This document shows, in pieces, positions 20,353 through 29,701 of a DNA stretch of 64,000 bases. Numbering within the stretch: the stretch's first letter is position 1; every line of letters starts with the position of its first letter. Position numbers and translations under genes: made by a program. The DNA is taken from NCBI RefSeq assembly GCF_030705305.1, contig NZ_JAUZEE010000002.1:501794-565793 (forward strand), read 5' to 3'. A model generated the notes under the pieces. It was not told where the DNA came from and did not search any database. It saw only the letters and a list, made by a program, of their open reading frames with translations. This DNA is from Leptothrix discophora (GTDB taxonomy: Bacteria; Pseudomonadota; Gammaproteobacteria; Burkholderiales; Burkholderiaceae_C).

Positions 20353-21782
20353 CAGGCGCTCCGGGCGACCGCGTCGCGCAGGGTGGCCTCGACCGCGAGC
20401 GCGGCATCGAGCAGGACATCGTCGTCGCCATGTCCGGCCCACAGCATCAGGCCGACCGGCGCGGCATCGGCGGGAACGGGGGCAGGCAGGCTGAGCGCGC
20501 AGCCGTCGAACAGGTTGATCACGGCGGGGTTGCGCAGCAGCGCGGCGTTCAGGTCGAAGAAGGCGTCGTCGTCGTCGACCACCATCTCGGCGATCGACGG
20601 CGCAGGGCGGGCGTGGGTCGGCGCCAGCATCACGTCGACATCGGCGATCTGGGCGCGCAGCCGGGCGATCCAGTCAGACCGCAGGTCGCGCAAGGCCGCC
20701 AGCGTCGCGGCGTCGATCGCCTGCCCGCGCAGGATGCGCGACAGCACGCGCGGGTCGTAGTCGGCGGCATGGACGTTCAGGTGCGGCGCGTGCCAGGCCC
20801 AGGCCTCGGCGGCCGTGATGCCGCCGCGTTCGGTCAGGCGCGGCAGATCGGCGAGCGTGTCCAGGTCAAGTTCCACCAGCTCGGCGCCTGCCGAGGACAG
20901 CGCGTCGAGGCTGCATTGCCAGGCCGCGCCGATCGACGGCTCGATCGCATCGAGGAACAGGCGCCGGGTCCAGCCCAGCCGCAGGCCGCGCACCGGCCGG
21001 CCAGCCAGCGCGACGCGGCGATCGGCCAGGACCTCGTGCAGCACGATGGCATCGCGCACGCTTCGGGTGATGGCGCCGACGGTGTCGAGGCTCGCAGACA
21101 GCGGCACGCTCCCGGCCAGGGGCACGAGCGTCTGGCTGCACTTGTATCCGACCAGGCCATGCAGCGCGGCGGGGATGCGCAACGAGCCGCCGGTGTCGCT
21201 GCCCAGGGCCGCCCAGCTCGCGCCACTGGCGACCGACACGGCGCCGCCGGAGGTCGATCCGCCCGGCACGCGGCCGGCCAGCCCGAGCCGTGCCAGCGCC
21301 ACGTTGGCCGGTGTGCCGGTGTGGGGGTTGATGCCCACGCCCGAGAACGCGAACTCGGTCATCTGCGTGCGGCCGATCAAGGCCGCCCCGGCCGCACGCA
21401 GGCGGGCCACGGCGGGTGCGTCGAATGAGGCTGGGCGTCCCTCGTTCAGCCAGGTCGAACCGGCACTGGTCACCTGGCCATGGACGTCGAACAGGTCCTT
21501 GATGCTGACGGCCAGACCGGCCAGTGCGCCGGGATCGGCGCCGTGGACGATGCGTTCGTCGGCCCGCCGAGCGGCGGCGCGGGCCTCGTCAAGGTCGAGC
21601 AGCACGTGGGCGAGGGCGGCCTCGGGCGCTTGCGCGCGGCGCATCGATGCGTCGAGGTGGTCGACCGCGGTGACGCGCCGCGCCAGCACCTCGGTGCGGG
21701 CGTCGACCAGATCGGGGGAAGCAGGGGCTGGACCGGGCGGGCAGGGCGCCTGCAGTGGATCGGGCTCGGGACGGCTCTTCAC
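20352..21782 (-). CDS. Amidase-signature family hydrolase
   Basis: A 476-residue amidase-signature protein with the full Ser-cisSer-Lys triad: K95 in [13 protein letters not shown]176 in [12 protein letters not shown] and nucleophile S200 in [13 protein letters not shown]. The 24-residue spacing of the two serines fits the family. Substrate is unknown; no gatB/gatC is near, so a GatA role is unlikely. I chose GTG 21782; the frame remains open to an ATG at 21860, but that would overlap the rpsB promoter. Upstream of dadA and translationally coupled to it, it may supply amino acids by amide hydrolysis (inference). Confidence 0.85.
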   Translation of the reverse strand: MKSRPEPDPLQAPCPPGPAPASPDLVDARTEVLARRVTAVDHLDASMRRAQAPEAALAHVLLDLDEARAAARRADERIVHGADPGALAGLAVSIKDLFDVHGQVTSAGSTWLNEGRPASFDAPAVARLRAAGAALIGRTQMTEFAFSGVGINPHTGTPANVALARLGLAGRVPGGSTSGGAVSVASGASWAALGSDTGGSLRIPAALHGLVGYKCSQTLVPLAGSVPLSASLDTVGAITRSVRDAIVLHEVLADRRVALAGRPVRGLRLGWTRRLFLDAIEPSIGAAWQCSLDALSSAGAELVELDLDTLADLPRLTERGGITAAEAWAWHAPHLNVHAADYDPRVLSRILRGQAIDAATLAALRDLRSDWIARLRAQIADVDVMLAPTHARPAPSIAEMVVDDDDAFFDLNAALLRNPAVINLFDGCALSLPAPVPADAAPVGLMLWAGHGDDDVLLDAALAVEATLRDAVARSA

Positions 21783-21785
21783 GGC

Positions 21786-21794
21786 TGCTATACT
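21786..21794 (+). promoter_or_regulatory. Extended -10 promoter of rpsB
   Basis: TGC followed by TATACT (21789-21794) forms an extended -10 element; no good -35 is seen. CTTTGGGTTTTTT follows. The rest of the 21783-22048 interval is a ~250-base leader of rpsB with no separate gene. Confidence 0.55.
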
Positions 21795-22048
21795 CTTTGG
21801 GTTTTTTCGTGAACACCTTCGACTGGGTCGTGATGACCGGGTCGGCAGGTGCAGCGTCAAGACGACTTGTGTCTCAAACGCGAGTCCGGCAGCTGAACTG
21901 GATAGGCCAGCGAAGCGAACTGAAGGTGTTGCGACTGCAGAGGATGCGGGCAGCGACGGCGGAGAAATCCTTGTCGTGTGTGCCGCGTGTTTCTCTTGTC
22001 ACTGCGTGCAATTCGAGCCGGATTCTAGATCCAACCTTTGGAGCAACC

Positions 22049-22795
22049 ATGTCCTTCACCATGCGTGACATGCTGGAAGCGGGCGTCCATTTCGGACACC
22101 AGACGCGCTTCTGGAACCCCAAGATGGCCCCGTTCATCTTCGGCCACCGCAACAAGATCCACATCATCAACCTCGAGAAGACGGTTCCGCTCTTCCACGA
22201 GGCCACCAAGTTCGCCCGCCAGCTGGCTTCGCGCCGCGGCAACATCCTGTTCGTCGGCACCAAGCGCCAGGCGCGTGATGTCGTCGCCATGGAAGCGGCT
22301 CGCGCCGGCATGCCCTATGTCGACCAGCGCTGGCTCGGCGGCATGCTGACCAACTTCAAGACCGTCAAGGGTTCGCTGAAGAAGCTCAACGAGATGCAGG
22401 CCATGGTCGAGGCCGGCACCCAGCCGTCGATCAAGAAGGAAGCGCTGATGTTCCAGCGCGAGATCGACAAGCTGCAGAAGGACATCGGCGGCATCGCCGC
22501 GATGAACGCGCTGCCTGACGCGCTGTTCGTCATCGACGTTGGCTACCACAAGATCGCCGTCGCCGAAGCCCGCAAGCTGGGCATTCCGGTCATCGGCGTG
22601 GTCGACACCAACCACTCGCCCGAAGGCATCGACTACGTCATCCCCGGCAACGACGACTCGGCCAAGGCCGTGGCGCTGTATGCCCGCGTGATGGCAGACG
22701 CCGTGCTCGAAGGCAAGGCGAACTCGGTCAATGAAGTGATCGAGGCCGTGGCCTCCAACGGCGACGAGTTCGTCGAGGTCAACGACGCCGCCTGA
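22049..22795 (+). CDS. rpsB: 30S ribosomal protein S2
   Basis: A 248-residue S2 protein beginning [20 protein letters not shown] and containing the usual RWNPKM-like ([14 protein letters not shown]) and [21 protein letters not shown] segments. TTTGGAGCAACC precedes ATG 22049. The frame stays open about 98 codons upstream, but that region is the untranslated leader and not S2-like. rpsB heads the translation/envelope cluster; tsf follows after a terminator hairpin. Feedback by S2 on its own leader is known in other proteobacteria and could apply here. Confidence 0.98.
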   Translation: MSFTMRDMLEAGVHFGHQTRFWNPKMAPFIFGHRNKIHIINLEKTVPLFHEATKFARQLASRRGNILFVGTKRQARDVVAMEAARAGMPYVDQRWLGGMLTNFKTVKGSLKKLNEMQAMVEAGTQPSIKKEALMFQREIDKLQKDIGGIAAMNALPDALFVIDVGYHKIAVAEARKLGIPVIGVVDTNHSPEGIDYVIPGNDDSAKAVALYARVMADAVLEGKANSVNEVIEAVASNGDEFVEVNDAA

Positions 22796-22815
22796 GTCCT
22801 TCGGGACCGGTGAGC

Positions 22816-22841
22816 AAGGGGCTGCTACAGCCCCTTTTTTT
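22816..22841 (+). terminator. Intrinsic terminator/attenuator between rpsB and tsf
   Basis: A 9-bp stem AAGGGGCTG/CAGCCCCTT (22816-22824, 22828-22836) with a 3-base loop runs straight into seven T residues (22835-22841). It lies in the rpsB-tsf gap and probably lowers read-through into tsf. Confidence 0.85.
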
Positions 22842-22896
22842 CGAGATTTCTTGACGGTCGCAACGGTTGCGGCCGCAACGTGACAGGAGTTGAACG

Positions 22897-23787
22897 ATGG
22901 CTGCAATCACCGCCAGCATGGTCGCCGAACTGCGCGCCAAGACCGACGCCCCGATGATGGAGTGCAAGAAGGCACTGACCGAGGCCGAGGGCAACATGGA
23001 CAAGGCCGAGGAGATCCTGCGGGTCAAGCTCGGCAACAAGGCCAGCAAGGCCGCCAGCCGCGTGACGGCCGAAGGCGTCATCGCCGCAGCAGTCAACGGC
23101 GACGTCGGCGCGCTGGTCGAGGTCAACTGCGAGACCGACTTCGTCTCGAAGAACGACACCTTCCTGAGCTTCGTGCAATCGGTCGCCCAGCTGGTCGCCG
23201 ACCACAACCCGGCCGACGTGGCCGCGCTGTCGGCCCTGCCGCTGGCCATGGAGGACTTCGGCCCGACGGTCGAGGACGTGCGCAAGGGCCTGATCGGCAA
23301 GATCGGCGAGAACATGTCGATCCGCCGCTTCAAGCGCTACGCGGGCGGTGGCCAGCTGGCCCACTACCTGCACGGCGTGCGCATCGGCGTGGTGGTCGAG
23401 TACACCGGCGACGGCGCGGCAGCCAAGGACGTGGCGATGCACGTCGCGGCCATGAAGCCGGTCGCGCTGGCCCAGGCCGACGTGCCCGCCGACCTGATCG
23501 AGAAGGAGCGCTCGGTCGCCACGGCCAAGGCTGCCGAGTCGGGCAAGCCGGCCGAGATCGCCGCCAAGATGATCGAAGGTTCGGTGCAGAAGTACCTCAA
23601 GGAGGTCTCGCTGTTCAACCAGCCCTTCGTGAAGAACGACAAGCAGACCGTCGAGCAGATGCTCAAGGCTGCGGGCACCTCGGTGGCCTCGTTCACGATG
23701 TTCATCGTGGGTGAAGGCATCGAGAAGAAGCAGGACGACTTCGCGGCCGAAGTGGCCGCCCAGGTCGCCGCCGCCAAGGGCCAGTAA
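22897..23787 (+). CDS. tsf: Elongation factor Ts
   Basis: EF-Ts, the nucleotide exchange factor of EF-Tu, 296 residues. The N-terminal UBA-like domain ([20 protein letters not shown]) and the core TDFVSKND motif (about residues 80-87) are clear. ACAGGAG stands ahead of ATG 22897. It is 101 bases after rpsB and 100 before pyrH; the latter gap holds a strong G+C-rich hairpin (23797-23820) without a T-run. Confidence 0.98.
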   Translation: MAAITASMVAELRAKTDAPMMECKKALTEAEGNMDKAEEILRVKLGNKASKAASRVTAEGVIAAAVNGDVGALVEVNCETDFVSKNDTFLSFVQSVAQLVADHNPADVAALSALPLAMEDFGPTVEDVRKGLIGKIGENMSIRRFKRYAGGGQLAHYLHGVRIGVVVEYTGDGAAAKDVAMHVAAMKPVALAQADVPADLIEKERSVATAKAAESGKPAEIAAKMIEGSVQKYLKEVSLFNQPFVKNDKQTVEQMLKAAGTSVASFTMFIVGEGIEKKQDDFAAEVAAQVAAAKGQ

Positions 23788-23887
23788 GACGGTCCCGGAC
23801 CGGTCCCGACGGGCCGGTCCCCAGGCCGGGGCGGTGACGCCTTGGCCTACACTCGAACGCTGTTTTTGCCACCCCCGAGGATCCTGC

Positions 23888-24598
23888 ATGCCGGCCTACA
23901 AGCGCATCCTGCTGAAACTTTCCGGAGAGGCCCTGATGGGCGACGATGCCTATGGCATCAACCGCGCGACCATCGTCCGGATGGTCCGTGAAGTCCAGGA
24001 AATCACTCAGCTCGGCTGCGAGGTCGCGGTGGTCATCGGCGGGGGCAACATCTTCCGCGGCGTCGCTGGCGGCTCGGTCGGCATGGACCGCGCGACGGCC
24101 GACTACATGGGCATGCTCGCCACCGTGATGAACGCGCTGGCGCTGGCCGACACGATGCGCCAGGAAGGCATGACCGCCCGCGTGATGTCGGCCATCAGCA
24201 TCGACCAGGTGGTCGAGCCCTACGTGCGGCCCAAGGCGCTGCAGTACCTCGAAGAAGGCAAGGTCGTGGTGTTCGCCGGCGGAACCGGCAACCCCTTCTT
24301 CACGACCGACACCGCCGCCGCACTGCGCGGCGCCGAGATGGGCGCCCAGATCATGCTGAAGGCCACCAAGGTCGACGGCGTCTACACCGCCGATCCGAAG
24401 AAGGACCCGAGCGCCACGCGCTACCCCTCGTTGACCTTCGACGAGGCCATCACCCAGAACCTGCAGGTGCTCGACGCCACCGCGTTCGCGCTGTGTCGCG
24501 ACCAGAAGCTGCCCATCAAGGTGTTCTCGATCTTCAAGCCGGGCGCGCTCAAGCGCGTGGTGATGGGCGAGGACGAGGGCACGCTGGTCCACGTCTGA
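23888..24598 (+). CDS. pyrH: Uridylate kinase
   Basis: UMP kinase of pyrimidine nucleotide synthesis, 236 residues, amino-acid-kinase fold. It begins [19 protein letters not shown] and shows GGGNIFRG and the C-terminal [27 protein letters not shown] precedes ATG 23888. TACACT at 23848-23853 may be a weak internal -10 element. Standard order tsf-pyrH-frr. Confidence 0.98.
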   Translation: MPAYKRILLKLSGEALMGDDAYGINRATIVRMVREVQEITQLGCEVAVVIGGGNIFRGVAGGSVGMDRATADYMGMLATVMNALALADTMRQEGMTARVMSAISIDQVVEPYVRPKALQYLEEGKVVVFAGGTGNPFFTTDTAAALRGAEMGAQIMLKATKVDGVYTADPKKDPSATRYPSLTFDEAITQNLQVLDATAFALCRDQKLPIKVFSIFKPGALKRVVMGEDEGTLVHV

Positions 24599-24678
24599 GC
24601 CAGCGACCGAGCGGCCGCCCGAGTACCGCGCCCGCCTGCCCCGACGCCTGAGCAGAGCGTCTCCCGAGGAGCCCCACG

Positions 24679-25239
24679 ATGAGCATCGCCGACATCAAGA
24701 AGACCGCTGAAGCCAAGATGGCCAAGTCCATCGAGTCCTTCAAGAACGAACTCCAGAAGATCCGCACCGGCCGTGCCCACCCCGGCATCCTTGACCAGGT
24801 GCAGGTCGAGTACTACGGCTCGATGCTGCCGATCAGCCAGGTGGCCAACGTGTCGCTGATCGACGCGCGCACCATCAGCGTCCAGCCCTGGGAAAAGGGC
24901 ATGGGCCAGAAGATCGAGAAGGCCATCCGCGAGTCCGACCTGGGCCTGAATCCGTCGACCATGGGCGACCTGATCCGCGTGCCGATGCCTGCGCTGACCG
25001 AAGAGCGCCGCAAGGAGCTGACCAAGGTCGTGCGCCATGCCGGCGAGGACGCCAAGGTGGCGGTGCGCAACCTGCGTCGCGATGCCAACGAGCATGCCAA
25101 GAAGCTGCTCAAGGACAAGCTCATCACCGAGGACGACGAGCGCCGTTCGGTCGACGAGGTCCAGAAGCTGACCGACCGCACCGTCGCCGAGATCGACAAG
25201 CTCGTGCAGGGCAAGGAAGCCGAGATCATGGCCGTCTGA
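24679..25239 (+). CDS. frr: Ribosome recycling factor
   Basis: Splits post-termination ribosomes together with EF-G. The 186-residue protein has the RRF signatures [20 protein letters not shown] near the start and [15 protein letters not shown] in the long helical domain. Length is the family standard of about 185. CCCGAGGAGCC lies ahead of ATG 24679. Confidence 0.98.
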   Translation: MSIADIKKTAEAKMAKSIESFKNELQKIRTGRAHPGILDQVQVEYYGSMLPISQVANVSLIDARTISVQPWEKGMGQKIEKAIRESDLGLNPSTMGDLIRVPMPALTEERRKELTKVVRHAGEDAKVAVRNLRRDANEHAKKLLKDKLITEDDERRSVDEVQKLTDRTVAEIDKLVQGKEAEIMAV

Positions 25240-25264
25240 CGGCCGTCCTCTCGCCTGCGGTCCG

Positions 25265-26029
25265 ATGAGCTCCTCCCCCACCGGCGCTGCCGCGCGCGTG
25301 CCGCGCCACCTCGCCATCGTCATGGATGGCAACGGCCGCTGGGCCAACCGCCGGCTCATGCCCCGGGTCATCGGCCACAAGTTCGGCGTCGACGCGCTGG
25401 TGCGCGTCATCCATGCGTGCCGCGAGCGCGGCATCGAGCACCTCACGGTCTTCGCCTTCTCGTCAGAGAACTGGAAGCGGCCGCAGGAAGAGGTTTCGGG
25501 GCTGATGAACCTCGTGCTCGTCGCCGTCTCGAAGTACCTCACGCGCATGGCCAACGACGGTGTGCGCATCCGCATCATCGGCGACCGTGCCCGGGTGGCC
25601 GCCAAGGTCCGCGAGGCCTGGGACCACGCCGAGGCGCTGACCGCTGGCAACCGCGCCATCACCGTCAACGTCGCCTTCAACTACGGCGGTCGTTGGGACA
25701 TGGTGCAGGCTTGCCAGGCCCTGGTGCGTGACGGGGTCGCGCCCGAGGCGATCGACGAGGCGGCCATCGCGCAGCGCCTGTCGCTCGCCGATGCGCCGGA
25801 GCTGGACCTGTTCATCCGCACCGGCGGCGAGGTCCGGATCTCGAATTTCCTGCTCTGGCAGGCGGCCTACGCCGAGCTGTACTTCACCGACTGCCTCTGG
25901 CCCGACTTCGACGAGCTTGCGCTCGACGCGGCCCTGGCAGACTACGCCGCCCGCGACCGTCGATATGGCCGGGTCAAGAAGGACGTCAAGGCCGACGGCA
26001 CGCCCGTCAGCTTCGCCCCCGAAACCTGA
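25265..26029 (+). CDS. uppS: Isoprenyl transferase (undecaprenyl diphosphate synthase)
   Basis: Makes the C55 lipid carrier for cell-wall and surface polysaccharide synthesis from IPP. The 254-residue cis-prenyltransferase has HLAIVMDGNGRWANRR (catalytic Asp in MDGNGRW) at residues ~17-32, FAFSSENWKRP, and the C-terminal substrate motif ELDLFIRTGGEVRISNFLLWQ, which I note has VRISNF where many homologues have the same or R-S. It is 25 bases after frr and 11 before cdsA. Confidence 0.97.
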   Translation: MSSSPTGAAARVPRHLAIVMDGNGRWANRRLMPRVIGHKFGVDALVRVIHACRERGIEHLTVFAFSSENWKRPQEEVSGLMNLVLVAVSKYLTRMANDGVRIRIIGDRARVAAKVREAWDHAEALTAGNRAITVNVAFNYGGRWDMVQACQALVRDGVAPEAIDEAAIAQRLSLADAPELDLFIRTGGEVRISNFLLWQAAYAELYFTDCLWPDFDELALDAALADYAARDRRYGRVKKDVKADGTPVSFAPET

Positions 26030-26040
26030 GGCTGCGGACC

Positions 26041-26877
26041 ATGCTCAGAACGCGCGTCATCACGGCCCTGGTCCTGCTTGCCGTGCTGCTGCCGGCCCTG
26101 CTGGCGGCCAGCCCCTGGCCCTTCCAGCTGCTGACCCTGGTGATGATCGCCGCGGCTGGCTGGGAGTGGTCCCGCCTCAACCAGCTGCCGGGCGCCGGCG
26201 CGCTGGGCCTGGCGGCGGTCGTTGCCGCCGGCTGCGGCCTTGCGCTGGCGCAGGGCTGGGTCGGCCACGCGCCGGCCCGCCTCTGGCAGGTCGCCTTGCT
26301 GCTGTGGGTCATGGGCGGTGCCTGGGCGCTGTCCCAGGGCGTCACCGGCTGGCCCAAGGTGCCGTCGGCCGCGCGCCTGCTGCTGGGCCTGGCCTTGCTG
26401 TGGCTGGCCTGGCTGGCGATCGCCGAGGCGCGGCTGCGCGGGCTGAACTTCCTGCTGTCGCTGTTCTGCCTGGTCTGGATGGCCGACATCGCCGCCTACT
26501 TTGGCGGCCGGGCTTGGGGCAAGCGCAAGCTCGCGCCCGCGATCAGCCCGGGCAAGAGCTGGGCGGGCGTCTACACCGGCATGGCCGGCGTGCTGCTGCT
26601 GGCGCTGGGCTGGATCGCCTGGGATGCCGCCCATCCGGACGCCGGCACCAGCCTCTACACCGCGCTCCTGCTGCGGGCCGGCTGGCCCGGGCTGGTCGTG
26701 GCCTGTCTGTTCCTGGCCTCGCTGAGCGTGGTCGGCGACCTGTTCGAGTCGATGGTCAAGCGCAGTGCCGGCGCCAAGGACAGCAGCGCGCTGCTGCCCG
26801 GTCATGGCGGCGTGCTCGACCGCATCGATGCCCTGCTGCCGGTCTGCCCGCTGGCCCTCGCCCTGTTGACGACATGA
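26041..26877 (+). CDS. cdsA: Phosphatidate cytidylyltransferase
   Basis: Inner-membrane enzyme making CDP-diacylglycerol for phospholipid synthesis. The 278-residue protein has about seven or eight hydrophobic helices and the C-terminal signature with SVVGDLFESMVKRSAGAKD then PGHGGVLDRID. Its stop overlaps the dxr ATG by four bases (ATGA). Confidence 0.96.
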   Translation: MLRTRVITALVLLAVLLPALLAASPWPFQLLTLVMIAAAGWEWSRLNQLPGAGALGLAAVVAAGCGLALAQGWVGHAPARLWQVALLLWVMGGAWALSQGVTGWPKVPSAARLLLGLALLWLAWLAIAEARLRGLNFLLSLFCLVWMADIAAYFGGRAWGKRKLAPAISPGKSWAGVYTGMAGVLLLALGWIAWDAAHPDAGTSLYTALLLRAGWPGLVVACLFLASLSVVGDLFESMVKRSAGAKDSSALLPGHGGVLDRIDALLPVCPLALALLTT

Positions 26878-28100
26878 ACGCTGCTGCCACCCCGAACCGC
26901 CCGACCCCGGCCTCCGGCCGGCTGCGGGTGTGCATCCTCGGTTCGACCGGCTCGATCGGCACCAGCACGCTGGACGTGCTGGCCCGCCATCCCGATGCCT
27001 ACGAGGTCACCACGCTGACCGCGCACAGCCGCATCGACGCGTTGGCCGCGCAGTGCCTCGCCTGGCGTCCGCGCCAGGCCGTGGTGGCACGGCCCGAGCA
27101 GGCCACCGACCTGCAGGCACGCCTGCGCGCGGCCGGTCTCGCGACCGAGGTGCTGCACGGCGCCGCCGCGCTGGAGCAGGTCGCCGCCGACCCGGGCACC
27201 GATGCGGTCATGGCGGCCATCGTCGGCGCGGCCGGCCTGCCGCCCTGCCTGGCCGCCGCACGCGCCGGCAAGCGGCTGATGCTGGCCAACAAGGAGGCGA
27301 TCGTGCTGGGCGGCGCACTCTTCATGGGTGCGGTGAAGTCCGGCGGCGCGATGCTGCTGCCGATCGACAGCGAGCATTCGGCGATCTTCCAGTGCCTGCC
27401 GGAGGACCGTTCGGCCTGGGCCTCGCGCATCGACCACATCGTGCTGACCGCCTCGGGCGGGCCGTTCCGCGACCGCGATCCGGCCACGCTGCACAGCGTC
27501 ACGCCCGACCAGGCCTGCGCGCATCCGAACTGGGTCATGGGCCGCAAGATCTCGGTCGATTCGGCCACGATGATGAACAAGGCACTCGAGGTGATCGAGG
27601 CACGCTGGCTGTTCGACCTGCAGCCCGAGCAGGTCCGCGTCGTGCTGCATCCGCAGAGCATCATCCATTCGATGGTCGTCTGCCGCGACAACTCGGTGCT
27701 GGCACAGTTGGGCACGCCCGACATGCGCGTGCCGATCGCCTATGGCCTGAGCTGGCCGGCGCGCATCGAGTCCGGCGCGGCACGGCTGGACTTCCTCGGC
27801 CTCAAGCCGCTGACCTTCGAGACCGCCGACGCGCACCGCTACCCGGCGCTGCCGCTGGCCTGGCAGGCGCTGCGCGCCCGCGAGGGCAGCACGGCGGTCC
27901 TGAACGCCGCCAACGAGGTGGCGGTCGAGGCCTTCCTCGGCGGTCGACTGCGCTACGACCGCATCGCCACGCTGAACGCCGACGTGCTGGCGCGCCTGGC
28001 GGTGCCCGAAACCGCGGCTGCCTCGGTCGAGGGCCTGCTGGCGCTTGACCAGGAAGCCCGCGCGCTGGCCCGCCAGTGCCTGGCCGAGCTGTCGGCCTGA
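26874..28100 (+). CDS. dxr: 1-deoxy-D-xylulose 5-phosphate reductoisomerase
   Basis: First committed enzyme of the MEP pathway, the same pathway as ispG. The 408-residue protein has the NADPH motif LGSTGSIGTSTLDV (residues ~22-35), the metal and substrate motifs LLPIDSEHSAIFQCL and TASGGPFRD, and WVMGRKISVDSATMMNK. It starts inside the cdsA stop (ATGA). Family length is about 400. Confidence 0.97.
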   Translation: MNAAATPNRPTPASGRLRVCILGSTGSIGTSTLDVLARHPDAYEVTTLTAHSRIDALAAQCLAWRPRQAVVARPEQATDLQARLRAAGLATEVLHGAAALEQVAADPGTDAVMAAIVGAAGLPPCLAAARAGKRLMLANKEAIVLGGALFMGAVKSGGAMLLPIDSEHSAIFQCLPEDRSAWASRIDHIVLTASGGPFRDRDPATLHSVTPDQACAHPNWVMGRKISVDSATMMNKALEVIEARWLFDLQPEQVRVVLHPQSIIHSMVVCRDNSVLAQLGTPDMRVPIAYGLSWPARIESGAARLDFLGLKPLTFETADAHRYPALPLAWQALRAREGSTAVLNAANEVAVEAFLGGRLRYDRIATLNADVLARLAVPETAAASVEGLLALDQEARALARQCLAELSA

Positions 28101-28119
28101 TGTCCTCCACCGAGCGCGC

Positions 28120-29670
28120 ATGAACACCTTGCTGTCCTTCCTGTTGACGCTGGCGGTGCTGATCGCCGTGCACGAATGGGGCCACTACCGAGCCGCCCGG
28201 GCCTGCAACGTCAAGGTGCTGCGCTTCTCGATCGGCTTCGGCCGGCCGATCTGGCGACGCCTGCGCGGCGAGACCGAATGGGTCGTCGGACTGCTGCCGC
28301 TGGGTGGCTACGTGCGCATGCTCGACGAGCGCGAGGCGCCGGTCGCGCCCGAGGAGCGGCACCGCGCCTTCAACCTCAAGCCGCTGCGGCAGCGTGCCTT
28401 CATCGTCGTGGCCGGACCGCTGGCCAACCTCGTGCTGGCGGTGCTGCTGTATGCCGCCGCCCACTGGGTCGGCACCGACGAGCCGCTGCCGCTGCTGGGG
28501 ACGCCGGTGGCCGGATCGCCCGCAGAACAGGCTGGCGTGATGGCCGGAGACCAGGTGCTGCGCCTGGGCGACGTCGGCAGCGCCGGCCGGCCGGTGCTGT
28601 CCTTCACCGAGCTGCGCTGGCAGCTGACGCGCGCCGCGCTGGACGGCCGCGACGTCGTGCTGCAGGTGCGCCGCAGCGATGGCAGCGACGCCGAGCTGCA
28701 CATCGGCCTGGCCGCGCTGGGCGTGACCGATGCCGACCCCGGCCTGATGCGCCGCATCGGCCTGCCCGGGCCGCTGTCCGAACCGGTGCTGGGTGACATC
28801 GTCGCCGGCGGGGCGGCCGAGCGGGCCGGACTGCGCACCGGCGACCGGGTCCTCAGCGTCGACGGCCATCCGGTGACCGACGGTGCCGCGCTGCGCGCCA
28901 TGATCCGCGCCGCTGCGCGCGACGTGGATGCACGTCCGGCCACGTCGGCGGCCGCGTCGGCGGCAAACCCGACGGCCGTCCACGCGGCGTCGACCTCAGG
29001 TCCCGCCGCTTCGCCGGCCTTCGGCACGGCTTCTGCGCCGTCCATCACCGAATTGGCACCGGCCGCCGAGATCGCCGATCCGCTGCAGGCTGCGGCCGCA
29101 CCCGCGCCGGCCGAGTTGCCGCCTGGCAGCCAGCTCTGGCATGTCGACCGGGCCGGGCAGCGGCTCGAGATCGTCGTGACGCCGGCGATCGTCGATGACC
29201 GCGGCCAGCGCGTCGGCCGCATCGAGGCGGTGGTCGGCTCGGGCGTGAAGATGGCGCTGGTGCGGCTTGGTCCGGTCGATGGCCTGACGCGGGGCGTCGA
29301 GCGCACCGGCGAGATGGCGATGTTGACGCTGAAGATGCTTGTTCGCATCGCCACCGGCGAAGCCTCGCCGCGCAACCTCAGCGGCCCGCTGACCATCGCC
29401 GAATACGCCGGCCAGTCGGTCCAGCTCGGCCTGGCCTACTACCTCGGCTTCCTGGCCGTCGTCAGCGTCAGCCTGGGCGTGCTCAACCTGCTGCCGCTGC
29501 CGATGCTCGACGGTGGCCACCTGCTGTTCTATGCGGTCGAGGCGGTGTTCGGGCGACCGATCCCCGATGCCTGGATCGAACGCCTCCAACGCGGCGGCCT
29601 GTTCATCATCCTGGTGATGATGTCGCTGGCGCTCTACAACGACGTCGCCCGGCTGTTCGGGCAGATGTGA
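28120..29670 (+). CDS. rseP: Site-2 intramembrane metalloprotease RseP
   Basis: Cleaves membrane anti-sigma factors such as RseA and removes signal-peptide remnants. The zinc motif is HEWGH (H18, E19, H22) in the first membrane helix and the third ligand region is PLPMLDGGHLLF near the C-terminus. Two PDZ domains lie between. At 516 residues it is longer than the usual ~450: an Ala/Pro/Ser/Thr-rich insert at about residues 268-333 interrupts the second PDZ domain. Start ATG 28120 is 19 bases after dxr; bamA follows 31 bases later. Confidence 0.95.
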   Translation: MNTLLSFLLTLAVLIAVHEWGHYRAARACNVKVLRFSIGFGRPIWRRLRGETEWVVGLLPLGGYVRMLDEREAPVAPEERHRAFNLKPLRQRAFIVVAGPLANLVLAVLLYAAAHWVGTDEPLPLLGTPVAGSPAEQAGVMAGDQVLRLGDVGSAGRPVLSFTELRWQLTRAALDGRDVVLQVRRSDGSDAELHIGLAALGVTDADPGLMRRIGLPGPLSEPVLGDIVAGGAAERAGLRTGDRVLSVDGHPVTDGAALRAMIRAAARDVDARPATSAAASAANPTAVHAASTSGPAASPAFGTASAPSITELAPAAEIADPLQAAAAPAPAELPPGSQLWHVDRAGQRLEIVVTPAIVDDRGQRVGRIEAVVGSGVKMALVRLGPVDGLTRGVERTGEMAMLTLKMLVRIATGEASPRNLSGPLTIAEYAGQSVQLGLAYYLGFLAVVSVSLGVLNLLPLPMLDGGHLLFYAVEAVFGRPIPDAWIERLQRGGLFIILVMMSLALYNDVARLFGQM

Positions 29671-29701
29671 TCCGCTGACCTGACCCGCTGACCTGATCCG
29701 C

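Noticed and set aside
21755-22048. In-frame N-terminal extension of rpsB
   Set aside because: The extension is not S2-like, and a promoter and a good ribosome-binding site lie between it and ATG 22049.
23797-23820. G+C-rich hairpin between tsf and pyrH as a terminator
   Set aside because: The stem is strong but there is no T-run, and pyrH follows with no convincing promoter.
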